Numbered from the stretch's first letter, positions 25,167-34,478 are shown. The stretch is 42,575 nt of DNA from Gemmatimonadaceae bacterium (GCA_013361935.1 JABFXC010000133.1:1-42575), one strand, 5' to 3'. Numbers and translations: made by a program. Notes: a model not told the origin generated them from the sequence alone.

Positions 25167-26117
25167 GTGTTCCACTGCTGGAGCTCGGCCCACTACACCC
25201 TTCCCCTCCCGCTCGGCCACCGCTTTCCGATCGAGAAGTACGCGCTCCTTCGCGATGCGGTGCTCGCCGAGGGGATCGTCCCGCCGGAGCGCATGCACGA
25301 CCCCGAGCGCGCCAGCCGTAAGGCGCTCCTCCGCGTCCACACGGCGAGCTACGTCGATCGCTTCACCGACGGACGGCTCGACGAGACCGAGATCCGCCGG
25401 CTCGGCTTCCCCTGGTCGCCGCAGCTCGTCGAGCGCTCGTACCGCGCCGTCGGCGGCACGCTCGGCGCCGCGCGCGCCGCCCTCGACCACGGCGTCGCGA
25501 TGAACCTCGCCGGCGGCACTCATCACGCCTTCCCCGATCACGGCGAGGGCTTCTGCGTCTTCAACGACGTCGCCGTCGCGATCCGCACACTGCTCGACGA
25601 GCGCGCGATCGCCCGCGCCGCGGTCGTCGACCTCGACGTCCATCAGGGCAACGGGACTCACGCCATCTTCGCCGGCGACGAGCGCGTCTTCACCTTCAGC
25701 ATGCACGGGGAGCGCAACTATCCGTACCGCGACGCGCCCGCGCTTCCCGACGCCGGCGGCTCGCGCCGCTACGGCCTGCGCGTCCCCGGCACCCGCGACG
25801 TCGATCTCCCCGAGGGATGCGGCGACGACGAGTACCTCGACGCGCTCGCCGCCGAGCTGCCGCGCGTGCTCTCCGCCGCGCGCCCCGACCTCGTCGTCTA
25901 CCTCGCCGGCGCCGATCCTCATGAAGGCGACAGGCTCGGCCGCATGAAGCTCACCTTCGATGGCCTCGCGCGGCGCGACGCCTTCGTCCTCGAGAGCTGC
26001 CGCGACGTGGGAATCCCCGTCGCGATCACCATCGCCGGGGGATACGGGCGGGCGATCGGAGACACCGTGCGCATCCATGCGACGACGGCGCGGATCGCGG
26101 CGGGATTCGTCGGCTGA
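25167..26117 (+). CDS. Histone deacetylase family protein (AcuC/AphA-like deacetylase)
   Basis: Start GTG at 25167 gives 316 residues with no signal peptide. The family signature is clear: GGTHHAFPDHGEGFCVFNDVA with tandem His119-His120, DLDVHQGNGT with Asp157 and His159 as zinc ligands, Asp250 (LAGADPHEGD) as third ligand, and Tyr293 in GGYGR as the transition-state Tyr. Bacterial members remove acyl groups from lysines on enzymes such as acetyl-CoA synthetase, or from polyamines. Which applies here is not readable. The start may be modest in strength (GAGGCGG lies about 10 nt upstream). It is separated from the next gene by about 100 bp. Confidence 0.94.
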   Translation: MFHCWSSAHYTLPLPLGHRFPIEKYALLRDAVLAEGIVPPERMHDPERASRKALLRVHTASYVDRFTDGRLDETEIRRLGFPWSPQLVERSYRAVGGTLGAARAALDHGVAMNLAGGTHHAFPDHGEGFCVFNDVAVAIRTLLDERAIARAAVVDLDVHQGNGTHAIFAGDERVFTFSMHGERNYPYRDAPALPDAGGSRRYGLRVPGTRDVDLPEGCGDDEYLDALAAELPRVLSAARPDLVVYLAGADPHEGDRLGRMKLTFDGLARRDAFVLESCRDVGIPVAITIAGGYGRAIGDTVRIHATTARIAAGFVG

Positions 26118-26215
26118 AGGCTGGCTGATGACTTGACAAGGTCATGAATCGGTTCGACCTCTTGCCGCCAGCGGGGAACGGATCGATCGTCGAGCATCCC
26201 ACGCCCTGCGCTGCC

Positions 26216-28921
26216 ATGACGCTCGCTCCCTTTCGTGCCGTTCTTCTCGCGCTCGCGGCGTTCGCGGCTGCTTCACCTCTCCGCGCGCAGACGAAGCAGC
26301 ACGAGCTCCCCTCGCCCACCGTCCTCGCCGTCGAGCGGCGCGGAGCGGTCGTGCTCGACGGTGCGCTGGACGAGCCCGCGTGGAGCGAGGCGCGGCCGGC
26401 GGCCGGCTTCACGCAGCAGGACCCGCACGAGGGGCAGCCGGCGACCGAGCGCACCGAGGTCCGCTTCCTCTACGACGCCGACGCGCTCTACATCGGCGCG
26501 CGGATGTACGACACGTTAGGCGGGCGGGGCGTCCGCACCGAGCTGGCGCGGCGCGACCAGCAGCAGGACGGCGATTGGCTTCGCTTCGTGCTCGACACCT
26601 ATCACGACCATCTCGGGCGCACGATCATCCAGGTCGATCCGTCGGGGGTGAAGTTCGACGCCGGCCAGGCGTCCCCCTTCGCCGATCCCGCCTGGGATCC
26701 CGTCTGGGAGGTCGCGACGCGCATCGACTCGCTCGGATGGACGGCCGAGCTCCGCATCCCCTTCTCGCAGCTCCGCTTCTCGCGCGCCAGGGAGCAGACG
26801 TGGGGGATGCAGATCTGGCGCTACGAGCAGCGCCTCAACGAGACGTCGATGTGGTCCTTCTGGAAGAAGGACGAGACCGGCGGGCCATCGCGCTTCGGTC
26901 ACCTCGAGGGGATGCGGCTGACGCGCGCCGCGCAGAAGGTGGAGCTGCTCCCGTACGTCGTCGGCAGCGCGCGGCGCGCTCTCCCTGCCGACCCGGCGAA
27001 CCCCTACACCAGGCTCACCACCACCGACTCCCGCGTCGGCGGGGACGTGAAGGCGCTCCTCGGCTCCAACCTCACCCTCGACGCGACCTTCAATCCCGAC
27101 TTCGGGCAGGTGGAAGCGGACCCCGCGACGGTGAACCTCACCGCGTACGAGACCTTCTTCCAGGAGAAGCGCCCATTCTTCGTCGCCGGCTCGGGCCTCT
27201 TCGACTTCGGGGGGCTCAGCTGCTTCATCTGCGACAACATCTCCTCGCTCGACCTCTTCTACTCGCGGCGCATCGGCCGCGCGCCGCAGTTCGACGCGTA
27301 CGACGCCGGGGGCGTCGCCTGGGCCGATCCCCCCATCAACAGCACCATCCTCGGCGCCGCGAAGGTCACCGGGCGCACGGCCGGCGGCTACTCGCTCGGC
27401 GTCATCGAAGCGCTGACGAGACGCGAGGTCGCGCCGCTCACCGACACGCTCGGACGACAGCTCCGGCAGGAGGTCGAGCCCCTCGCGAACTACTTCGTCT
27501 CGCGCGTGAAGCGCGACATGCGTGGCGGGAACGTCACCGTCGGGGGGATGGTCACCTCGGTCGAGCGGCGCATCACCAGCGCCCCCGTCGCCGACCAGCT
27601 CACGACGAGCGCGCGCTCGGGGGGGCTCGACTGGAACGTCGCCTGGGACAAGCGCACCTACAGCTTGCAGGGAAGTCTCGCCGCCTCGCGGGTCGGGGGC
27701 GACGAGCTGGCGATCGCGCGCCTGCAGAACGCCTCCTCGCGCTACTACGGGCGCCCCGACCGGCGGCCGGCGCGGCTCGGGCTCTTCGGACGCGACGTGC
27801 TCGACTCGTCACGCACCTCGCTCTCCGGCGCCGGCGGCTACCTGCGCCTGGCGAAGGAATCGGGAGCGTGGCTCTGGGAGGTCGAGAGCTCGACACGGAC
27901 GCCGGGGTTCGAGGTGAACGACATCGCGTTCATGCGCCGCGCAGATTTCATCTGGCTGAACGCCAACCTCGTGCGCCTCTGGACGAACCCGGTCGGAATC
28001 TTCCGCAACGCCTTCGTCGCCGTCGGTCCCCAACGCGAACAGAACTTCGGCGGCGACGTCATCGACGCCGAGCTGCATGCCTTCGCGCAGGGGCAGTTCC
28101 TCAACTACTGGAACTGGGTCGTGTTCGAGCAGCTGAAGCCCTCCCTGCTCGACGACGCGGCGACGCGCGGCGGCGCCGTCGTCCGCGTCCCGTCGAGCAG
28201 CTTCGCGCAGGCAAACCTCTCCACCGACTCCCGCATGCGCGTCGTGTTCGGCGTCGGCGGCCAGCTCGCCTCGACCGCGGAGGGCGGCTACAGCCGCGGC
28301 GCGAACCTCAGCGTGACGCTGAAGCCCGCGTCGAGCGTGCGCCTGACCGTCGGCCCGTCCTTCTCCAGCGACTTCGTCCCCGCGCAGTTCGTGACCACGT
28401 ACGCCGACAGCGGCGCGCGCGCGATGTACGGACGGCGCGCGGTGTTCGCCGAGCTGCGGCAGCGCACGCTGTCGATGGAGACTCGCGCCGCGGTCACCTT
28501 CACCCCGGCGCTGAGCGTCGAGGCCTACGCGCAGCCTTTCGTCGCGACCGGCCACTACTCGCGCTTCGGTGAGTACCTCCGCCCTCGCGCCCTCGATCGC
28601 CGCGCCTTCGCGCCCGCCGAGATCTCCGTCGTCGAAACCGACGCGCGCGGAGTCCCGCTCGACTACCAGCTCACGCCCGCGGGCACCGGCGTGACGCACC
28701 TGTTCGGCAATCCCGACTTCAACGTCCGCTCGCTCATCGGCAACGCGGTGCTGCGCTGGGAGTATCGCCCCGGCTCGACCTTCTTCGTCGTCTGGAGCCA
28801 GACCCGCTCCGCCTTCGACCGGACCGGCCGCTTCGATTTCACCACCGAGCGCCAGGCGCTCTTCCGGCAGCACCCGGACAACACGCTGCTGGTGAAGATG
28901 AACTGGTGGCTGAGCCTCTGA
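26216..28921 (+). CDS. DUF5916 protein: N-terminal CBM9-like domain and outer-membrane-like barrel
   Basis: I use the ATG at 26216, not the earlier in-frame ATG at 26144, because it opens a signal peptide (LLALAAFAAASPLRAQ). The 901-residue product begins with a CBM9-like domain (about 30-225: VLDGALDEPAWSEARPAAGFTQ, then VRFLYDADALYIGARMYD, then RIPFSQLRFS). DUF5916 follows, opening GSNLTLDATFNPDFGQVEADPATVNLTAYE, TFFQEKRPFFVAGSGLF. The C-terminal half is a series of amphipathic strands that ends FRQHPDNTLLVKMNWWLSL, ending in aromatic strand residues as an outer-membrane barrel does. The family is widespread in gliding or polymer-degrading bacteria, but its biochemical role is unknown. It probably displays the carbohydrate- or peptide-binding domain at the outer membrane. 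Confidence 0.9.
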   Translation: MTLAPFRAVLLALAAFAAASPLRAQTKQHELPSPTVLAVERRGAVVLDGALDEPAWSEARPAAGFTQQDPHEGQPATERTEVRFLYDADALYIGARMYDTLGGRGVRTELARRDQQQDGDWLRFVLDTYHDHLGRTIIQVDPSGVKFDAGQASPFADPAWDPVWEVATRIDSLGWTAELRIPFSQLRFSRAREQTWGMQIWRYEQRLNETSMWSFWKKDETGGPSRFGHLEGMRLTRAAQKVELLPYVVGSARRALPADPANPYTRLTTTDSRVGGDVKALLGSNLTLDATFNPDFGQVEADPATVNLTAYETFFQEKRPFFVAGSGLFDFGGLSCFICDNISSLDLFYSRRIGRAPQFDAYDAGGVAWADPPINSTILGAAKVTGRTAGGYSLGVIEALTRREVAPLTDTLGRQLRQEVEPLANYFVSRVKRDMRGGNVTVGGMVTSVERRITSAPVADQLTTSARSGGLDWNVAWDKRTYSLQGSLAASRVGGDELAIARLQNASSRYYGRPDRRPARLGLFGRDVLDSSRTSLSGAGGYLRLAKESGAWLWEVESSTRTPGFEVNDIAFMRRADFIWLNANLVRLWTNPVGIFRNAFVAVGPQREQNFGGDVIDAELHAFAQGQFLNYWNWVVFEQLKPSLLDDAATRGGAVVRVPSSSFAQANLSTDSRMRVVFGVGGQLASTAEGGYSRGANLSVTLKPASSVRLTVGPSFSSDFVPAQFVTTYADSGARAMYGRRAVFAELRQRTLSMETRAAVTFTPALSVEAYAQPFVATGHYSRFGEYLRPRALDRRAFAPAEISVVETDARGVPLDYQLTPAGTGVTHLFGNPDFNVRSLIGNAVLRWEYRPGSTFFVVWSQTRSAFDRTGRFDFTTERQALFRQHPDNTLLVKMNWWLSL

Positions 28922-28949
28922 TGCGCTCGACGCGCGACGCGCGACGCCC

Positions 28950-28979
28950 TTGAACGCCGGGGCGATCGGCTCACATTAT
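28950..28979 (+). promoter_or_regulatory. Candidate sigma-70-type promoter for the rhodanese gene
   Basis: TTGAAC (28950-28955) and CATTAT (28974-28979) are 18 bp apart, each 4 of 6 to consensus, in otherwise AT-poor sequence. The -10 lies about 40 bp before the rhodanese ATG. Function is inferred from position and match only. Confidence 0.4.
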
Positions 28980-29017
28980 GATCAGCCGAACTCACCGCCA
29001 CCTACAGGAGGCCGACG

Positions 29018-29404
29018 ATGCAGCCGAGTGCCATGGAGCGAGTCAAGGACGCGAAGTCGCGCATCGAGAACCTCACTGTCGATCAGGCCGCGCGCGAGGT
29101 CGCCGACGGGGCGCTCCTCGTCGACATCCGCGAGGAGAACGAGCGCCGCGACCACGGCGCGATCCCCGGCGCGGTGCACATGCCGCGGGGGATGCTCGAG
29201 TTCTACGCCGACGGGTCGCTTCCCTACCATCGCAAGGAGCTCCAGCGCGACCGGCGCATCGTCCTCCACTGCGCCTCCGGCGGACGCTCGGCGCTGAGCG
29301 CGGATCTGCTCCGCGACATGGGGTACTCGAACGTCGCGCACATGGACGGCGGCTTCAACGCGTGGAAGGCCGCGGGCAAGCCCATCGAGCGCCCGGCTGT
29401 CTGA
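29018..29404 (+). CDS. Rhodanese-domain protein
   Basis: The 128-residue cytoplasmic protein is a single rhodanese domain. AGGAGG lies 7 nt before the ATG, the best ribosome binding site in this part of the window. Visible motifs are LLVDIREENERRDHGAIPGAVHMPRG (the CH2A-like first half) and the active loop HCASGGRSALSADLL with nucleophilic Cys85; then GYSNVAHMDGGFNAWKAAGKP. Such proteins carry persulfide sulfur or act in arsenate- or sulfide-linked chemistry; which is unknown here. The stop codon is followed after 3 bp by the GTG of the alpha/beta hydrolase, so the two are probably cotranscribed, possibly by accident of packing rather than function. Confidence 0.93.
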   Translation: MQPSAMERVKDAKSRIENLTVDQAAREVADGALLVDIREENERRDHGAIPGAVHMPRGMLEFYADGSLPYHRKELQRDRRIVLHCASGGRSALSADLLRDMGYSNVAHMDGGFNAWKAAGKPIERPAV

Positions 29405-29407
29405 CGC

Positions 29408-30295
29408 GTGCCGCTTCCCATCCCCGCTCCCGCTTCGTCCGGTCATACCTCACGCACCACGGTTCCGCTGTACTGGTGCCGCTACGGCGAGCCCGGTGCG
29501 CCGCAGCTCCTCGTCCTGCATGGCGGTCCGGGCGCGAGCCACGACTATCTGCTTCCGCAGATGCTCGAGCTGGCAAAGCGCCACGAGCTGATCTTCTACG
29601 ACCAGCGGGGCGGGGGACGCTCGCGCACCGACGACCCCGCGCCGATCACCTGGCGCACCCACGTCGCCGACCTCGACGCGGTGATCGCCGAGCTCGCGCT
29701 CGAGCCGCCCGCCATCGTCGGCTACTCCTGGGGCGGGCTGCTCGCCCTGCTGCACGCGATCGAGCGCGCGGCGCACGGCGCGATCCTCCCCGCCGCGCTC
29801 GCGCTCATTGACCCGGCTCCGCTCACCCGGCAATATCGTGGCGAGTTCGAGGCCGAGTTCGCGCGCCGCCAGACCGGTCCGCACATCCAGGAGATGCGCG
29901 CCGATCTCGCGGCGTCGGGGCTCCGGGAGCGCGATCCCGGGGCGCACCGGCAGCGTGCCTTCGAGCTCAGCGTCGCCGGCTACTTCGCCGATCCGCGGGA
30001 AGCGCGCGACCTGACGCCCTTCCGCGTCGTCGGCCGGGTGCAGCAGTCGGTCTGGGAATCGCTCGGCGACTACGACCTCGTCGACGCCCTGGGCGGCGTG
30101 AAGGTCCCCGCGCTCTTCGTGCACGGGCGCGAGGATCCGATCCCGCTCGCCTCCTCGGAGCGCGGCGCGCGGGCGATGGACGCGCCGCTCGTCGTCCTCG
30201 AGCGATGCGGGCACGTGCCGTACGTCGAGCAGCCGGCCGCGCTCTTCGCCGCGCTCGACGGGTTCCTCGCCGCACGCGGCACGGTCCGACGTTAG
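29408..30295 (+). CDS. Alpha/beta hydrolase, proline iminopeptidase-like (S33)
   Basis: The start is GTG at 29408, 3 bp after the rhodanese stop. The 295-residue protein shows the S33 pattern: oxyanion-hole HGGPG (38-42), DQRGGGRS (65-72), nucleophile Ser107 in VGYSWGG, Asp243 in HGREDPIP and His269 in ERCGHVPYVEQP. Proline iminopeptidases remove N-terminal Pro; esterase or lactonase use of the same fold is possible, so I give family not substrate. No signal peptide: cytoplasmic. The TAG stop codon lies inside a copy of the octamer CGTTAGGC (30290-30297), one of two genes here that end this way. Confidence 0.9.
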   Translation: MPLPIPAPASSGHTSRTTVPLYWCRYGEPGAPQLLVLHGGPGASHDYLLPQMLELAKRHELIFYDQRGGGRSRTDDPAPITWRTHVADLDAVIAELALEPPAIVGYSWGGLLALLHAIERAAHGAILPAALALIDPAPLTRQYRGEFEAEFARRQTGPHIQEMRADLAASGLRERDPGAHRQRAFELSVAGYFADPREARDLTPFRVVGRVQQSVWESLGDYDLVDALGGVKVPALFVHGREDPIPLASSERGARAMDAPLVVLERCGHVPYVEQPAALFAALDGFLAARGTVRR

Positions 30296-30325
30296 GCAGC
30301 GCTGACTCGCACAGCTGGGGTGACG

Positions 30326-30781
30326 ATGGGTGGCTACGACGATCACGGACGGCCGGAGATCGGGACGCTCGAGGCGGACGGCAAGCATCTCGTCGTCTCC
30401 GTGCGCGTGATCTTCGACGGCATAGAGCACGTGGGCCGCCTCTGGTTCGCCGAGGAGGAATGGGAGGACGACGGCCTCCCCGATCGCGGCGCCCTCCCCG
30501 GACGCACCGTCGACGAGGTGATCGCGCTCGCAAAGCGGCTGACCACGAACGAGCTCCTCCAGCGCTACCGCCGCGCCCAGGCCGAGAAGCGGCGCTTCCA
30601 CGACCTGCGCCGCATCACCGACGAGATCCTCGCCAAGATCCGCTATCTCAACCAGGTCGGCATCTCCATGCGCGCCGGACTGCTCGACGTCGAGGGCGCG
30701 GCGCAGGAGCTCGAGCTCACCGAGCGCCAGCTCCACGAGCTCGTCGACCGCCTCCGCCCGGCCGCTGGCGTCGAGGAGTAG
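30326..30781 (+). CDS. Small conserved-looking protein of unknown function
   Basis: I chose ATG 30326 over the in-frame GTG at 30320 (151 residues). The N-terminal half is strand-like (GTLEADGKHLVVSVRVIFDG, EHVGRLWFAEEEWED) and the C-terminal half is helical, with charged repeats: AKRLTTNELLQRYRRAQAEK, DLRRITDEILAKIRYLNQV, QELELTERQLHELVDRLRP. No signal peptide or Cys motif is present. The last helices could be a helix-turn-helix but this is not firm. No family is recognised. It stands 9 bp before the PolX gene and 30 bp after the hydrolase, in the same direction, so it may be part of the repair transcript. Confidence 0.65.
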   Translation: MGGYDDHGRPEIGTLEADGKHLVVSVRVIFDGIEHVGRLWFAEEEWEDDGLPDRGALPGRTVDEVIALAKRLTTNELLQRYRRAQAEKRRFHDLRRITDEILAKIRYLNQVGISMRAGLLDVEGAAQELELTERQLHELVDRLRPAAGVEE

Positions 30782-30790
30782 CGTCGCGCG

Positions 30791-32524
30791 ATGGACTCCC
30801 GCACCGCGGCGCACGTCCTCTCGCGCATCGCCGCCCTCCTCGAGCTCTCCGGCGGCAACCCGTTCAAGGCGCGCGCCTACGACGGCGCCGCACGCGCCCT
30901 CCGCGCGATCGACACCGACGACCTCGCGCCCCTCCTCGACAGCGGCGCCATCGCCGAGCTCTCCGGCGTCGGACCGGCCACCCTCGGCGTCATCCGCGAG
31001 CTCGTCGAGACCGGCGAGTCGTCGTACCTCGAGCGGCTCCGCGCCTCCATCCCCGAGGGGCTGCTCGAGCTGCTCCGCCTCCCGCGGCTCGGCGGCGCGA
31101 AGATCCATGCGCTCCACGAGGCGTTAGGCATCACGAGCCTCGACGAGCTCGAGGAGGCCGCGCGCTCGGGACGGCTCGCCACGGTGAAGGGCTTCGGCCC
31201 GAAGTCGGTCCAGGCGATCCTCGGCGGGATCGAGAAGCTGCGCGCCGCCGGGGATCTCATGCTCCTCCCCGCCGCCCTCGCCGAGGCGGCGCGCCTTCGC
31301 GCCTCCGTCGCCGGCCATCCTGACGTCGCTCGCGCCGAAGTCGCCGGCGCCGTCAGGCGCAACGTCGAGGTCGTGCGCGACATCGACATCGTCGCCGCCT
31401 GCCGCGAGGACACCAACCCCGACGCGGTCGTCCGCTCGATGGCCGGCAGCCCCGGCGTCCGCCGCGTCGCCGGCCGCGGTCCGGGCGCCGCGACCATCAC
31501 CTACGTCGATGGCGTCTGCCTCGACCTCCGCTGCGTCCACGAGGGCGACTTCGCCATCGCCTTCTGGCGCGCCACCGGGAGCGAAGCGCACCGCGCGCGC
31601 ATCGCCGAGCGCGCCGCCGAGCGCGGCTTCGTGCTCGACGGCGACACCCTGGGCACCGCCGCCGGCGGGCAGCTCGCCATCGCCGACGAGGAGGACCTCT
31701 ACCTCGCCCTCGGCCTCCCCTGGATTCCTCCCGAGCTGCGCGAGAGCGGCGACGAGGTGGCCGCGGCGCGCGACGACGCGCTCCCCGATCTCCTCCGCGA
31801 CGAGCAGATCCGCGGCGTCATCCACTGCCACACGCGCTACTCCGACGGCAAGGCGAGCGTCGCCGAGATGGCCGCCGCGGCGCGCGAGCGCGGCTGGAGC
31901 TACATCGGCATCTCCGACCACTCGCAGGCGGCGTTCTACGCCGGTGGCCTCAAGCGCGACGACGTCCTCCGCCAGCACGAGGAAATCGACGCGCTGAACG
32001 CCTCGCTCGGTGGATCGTTCACCGTCCTCAAGGGGATCGAGGCGGACATTCTCGCCGACGGTCGTCTCGATTACGATGAGGAGCTCCTCGACCGCTTCGA
32101 CTTCGTCGTCGGCTCGGTCCACAACCGCTTCGGCCAGAACGGAGCGCCGATGACGGAGCGCATCCTCCGCGCCCTCGACGATCCGCACCTCACCGTGCTC
32201 GCCCATCCCACCGGCCGCCTCCTGCTATCCCGCGACCCGTACGACTTCGACATGATCGCGATGCTCGAGAAGGCCGCCGAGCGCGGCGTCGCGGTGGAGC
32301 TGAACGCCGATCCGCATCGCCTCGATCTCGACTGGCGCGTGCTCCGCGACGCGAAGCGCCTCGGCGTCACGATCGCCATCGGCCCGGACGCGCACTCGAC
32401 GCGCGGCCTCGACAATACCGCGTTGGGCGTGCTCATGGCGCGCAAGGGCTGGCTGTCCGCGGGCGACGTGCTCAACACGCGCGACGCGGCCGGCGTATTG
32501 GCGTTCGCGCGGAAGGGCCGGTGA
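30791..32524 (+). CDS. polX: Bacterial DNA polymerase X (PolX) with PHP domain
   Basis: The 577 residues match bacterial PolX length. Helix-hairpin-helix units are seen at about 57-70 (LSGVGPATLGVIRE), 97-110 (LPRLGGAKIHALHE) and 132-146 (VKGFGPKSVQAILGG). The polymerase active site has Asp197 and Asp199 in VRDIDIVAAC and Asp245 in CLDLRCV. A PHP domain begins at about 342 with His345 and His347 (GVIHCHTRYSDGKAS) and continues GISDHSQAAFYAGGL to ELNADPHRLDLDW and GPDAHSTRG, consistent with 3'-5' exonuclease activity. The enzyme fills short gaps in base-excision repair. It overlaps the endonuclease III gene (TGATG), which makes a repair pair. One octamer CGTTAGGC falls in its ALGIT codons. Confidence 0.95.
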   Translation: MDSRTAAHVLSRIAALLELSGGNPFKARAYDGAARALRAIDTDDLAPLLDSGAIAELSGVGPATLGVIRELVETGESSYLERLRASIPEGLLELLRLPRLGGAKIHALHEALGITSLDELEEAARSGRLATVKGFGPKSVQAILGGIEKLRAAGDLMLLPAALAEAARLRASVAGHPDVARAEVAGAVRRNVEVVRDIDIVAACREDTNPDAVVRSMAGSPGVRRVAGRGPGAATITYVDGVCLDLRCVHEGDFAIAFWRATGSEAHRARIAERAAERGFVLDGDTLGTAAGGQLAIADEEDLYLALGLPWIPPELRESGDEVAAARDDALPDLLRDEQIRGVIHCHTRYSDGKASVAEMAAAARERGWSYIGISDHSQAAFYAGGLKRDDVLRQHEEIDALNASLGGSFTVLKGIEADILADGRLDYDEELLDRFDFVVGSVHNRFGQNGAPMTERILRALDDPHLTVLAHPTGRLLLSRDPYDFDMIAMLEKAAERGVAVELNADPHRLDLDWRVLRDAKRLGVTIAIGPDAHSTRGLDNTALGVLMARKGWLSAGDVLNTRDAAGVLAFARKGR

Positions 32525-33240
32525 TGGCGGCGAAGAAGGGGGCCAGGCGCCAGGCGTCAGGAAAGGCGGCGAAGAAGGCCCCTGCTAGCGCGAGGCGGCC
32601 GAAGCTCACGGTCGACGCCGCGCACGCCGCGCGCCTCTACGACGACCTCGCGCGCCACTACCCCGACGCGCACTGCGCGCTCGATCATCGCGACGCCTTC
32701 GAGCTCCTCGTCGCGACGATCCTCAGCGCGCAGTGCACCGACAAGCGCGTCAACATGGTGACGCCCGTTCTCTTCGCGAAGTATCCCGACGCGCGATCGC
32801 TCGCCGCGGCCGCGCAGGAGGACGTCGAGGAGATCATCCGCAGCACGGGGTTCTTCCGCAACAAGGCGCAGAATATCATCGCGATGGCCGGCGCGCTCGT
32901 CGACCGCCACGGCGGCGAGGTGCCCCGCGAGATGGACGCGCTCACCGCGCTCCCCGGGGTGGGGCGCAAGACGGCGAACGTCGTCCTCGGCAACGCCTTC
33001 GGTCGCAACGAGGGGATCGTCGTCGACACCCACGTCTCGCGCCTCAGCCAGCGGTTAGGCCTGACGCGCGAGACGGACCCGGTGAAGATCGAGAGCGCGC
33101 TCGTACCGCTCTTTCCCCGCGAGCGCTGGACGATGCTCTCGCATCTCCTCATCGAGCACGGCCGGCAGATCTGCGACGCGCGCAAGCCGCGCTGCGGCGA
33201 CTGTCCCATCGCCGCGCTCTGCCCGTCCTCGCTCGCATGA
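32524..33240 (+). CDS. nth: Endonuclease III (DNA glycosylase/AP lyase)
   Basis: The start ATG overlaps the PolX stop; the product has 238 residues. HhH-GPD features are intact: LPGVGRKTANV with catalytic Lys149, Asp168 in VVDTHVSRL, and the iron-sulfur loop Cys217-x6-Cys224-x2-Cys227-x5-Cys233. It removes oxidised pyrimidines and cuts the abasic strand, feeding the gap to PolX. The first about 28 residues are a Lys/Ala/Arg-rich tail beyond the E. coli length; its DNA repeats GCCAGGC-type words like those in nearby intergenic repeats. The stop overlaps the histidine kinase start (ATGA), so the kinase may be cotranscribed with the repair genes. Confidence 0.96.
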   Translation: MAAKKGARRQASGKAAKKAPASARRPKLTVDAAHAARLYDDLARHYPDAHCALDHRDAFELLVATILSAQCTDKRVNMVTPVLFAKYPDARSLAAAAQEDVEEIIRSTGFFRNKAQNIIAMAGALVDRHGGEVPREMDALTALPGVGRKTANVVLGNAFGRNEGIVVDTHVSRLSQRLGLTRETDPVKIESALVPLFPRERWTMLSHLLIEHGRQICDARKPRCGDCPIAALCPSSLA

Positions 33241-34472
33241 CGAACCGCGCCACCGGACCCGCGGATCCCGCCGACGAGTCGGCACGTGTCGCGAACGTGC
33301 TCGTGCACACCGGGCTCGCCCTCGCGTCCACCTCGAAGCTCGACGACCTGCTGCAGATCCTCGCCGACGCGGCGCGCGATCTCGTCGCCGCGCGCTTCGG
33401 CGCCCTGGGCGTCGTCAACGCCGAGGGCACCGGCCTCTCCGACTTCATCACCTCGGGGCTCACCCCCGAGCAGCGCGCCCGGATGGGCAACCTTCCGACG
33501 GGCCACGGGATCCTCGGCCTGCTCGTCCGTGACGCGCGTCCGCTGCGGCTGCACGACCTGCGCGAGCATCCCGCCTCGACAGGCGTGCCGCGCAACCATC
33601 CACAGATGAGCTCCTTCCTCGGCGTCCCCATCGTTGCCGCGGGTCGCGTCTTCGGGAACCTCTACGTCACCGAAAAGGTCGGGGGCGGCGACTTCACCGA
33701 GAACGACCTCGACCTCCTTCGCGTCCTCGCCGCGCAGGCCGCGATCGCGATCGAGAACGCGCACCTCCGCCTGACGCGCGACCGCTTCTTCGCCGCGACC
33801 AGCCACGAGCTGGGGAACGCCGTCGCCGCGGTGAAGGTGTGGGCGCGGCATCTCATGCTCACCCCTCCCGAGGACCCGGAGGAGCTCCGCATCGGGCTGC
33901 GAAACCTTGCCGGGAGCGCAGACCAGACGGGCCGGCTCATCGAGGATCTCCTCAGCCTCTCGAAGATCCAGGAGGGCCGCCTGACGCTGGGCGCATGGGA
34001 TCTCGACGTCGGCGAGACCGTCGACTCCGCGGTCGAGCATCTCCGCCTCGAGGCCGAAGTCGCGAACGTCGAGCTGGTGCTCCAGCCGCCGGCCGGCGCG
34101 CTCCCCGCCCGTCTCGACGGCGGACGCGTTCGGCAGATCGTGATCAACCTCGTCGCCAACGCGATCAAATTCACCCCCGAGGGAAAGCCGGTGACCGTGC
34201 GCGTCGGCGCGCGCGGCGATGCGGGAGTGCGTGTCTCCGTCACCGACTCCGGCCCCGGCATCTCGGCGGAGAATCAGGAGCGCATCTTCGAGCCGTACGA
34301 GCAGATCGTCGGCGTGGCGCGAGGGCGCGGCACCGGGCTCGGGCTCGGCCTCTCCCGCCAGCTCGCGCGGCTCATGGGCGGGGAGATCACCGTCGTCAGC
34401 ACCCCCGGCCACGGCGCGACCTTCCACCTCGATCTTCCCGCCGTGATGCCCGAGCGCCCGGACGCGCGTTAG
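33237..34472 (+). CDS. GAF-domain sensor histidine kinase
   Basis: The 411-residue protein has no membrane segment. A GAF domain spans about 20-175 (ARFGALGVVNAEGTGLSDFI, MSSFLGVPIVAAGRVFGNLY). The dimerisation/phosphoacceptor helix has FFAATSHELGNAVAAVKVW with His190, of HisKA type. The ATPase domain has N-box NLVANAIKF (Asn308), G1 DSGPGIS (337-343), FEPYEQ (351-356) and G2 GTGLGLGLS. The 'GN' after HEL is usual for this group. A small-molecule or redox ligand in the GAF domain is likely. The ATGA overlap links it to nth; the gene ends six bases before the convergent TonB-domain gene. The TAG stop is inside the octamer CGTTAGGC. Its partner regulator is not certain. Confidence 0.95.
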   Translation: MTNRATGPADPADESARVANVLVHTGLALASTSKLDDLLQILADAARDLVAARFGALGVVNAEGTGLSDFITSGLTPEQRARMGNLPTGHGILGLLVRDARPLRLHDLREHPASTGVPRNHPQMSSFLGVPIVAAGRVFGNLYVTEKVGGGDFTENDLDLLRVLAAQAAIAIENAHLRLTRDRFFAATSHELGNAVAAVKVWARHLMLTPPEDPEELRIGLRNLAGSADQTGRLIEDLLSLSKIQEGRLTLGAWDLDVGETVDSAVEHLRLEAEVANVELVLQPPAGALPARLDGGRVRQIVINLVANAIKFTPEGKPVTVRVGARGDAGVRVSVTDSGPGISAENQERIFEPYEQIVGVARGRGTGLGLGLSRQLARLMGGEITVVSTPGHGATFHLDLPAVMPERPDAR

Positions 34473-34478
34473 GCGGAG

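Noticed and set aside
26133..26155. Perfect TTGACA before the DUF5916 gene as a promoter -35
   Set aside because: No acceptable -10 follows at 16-18 bp; it may instead be part of the imperfect inverted repeat ATGAC..GTCAT.
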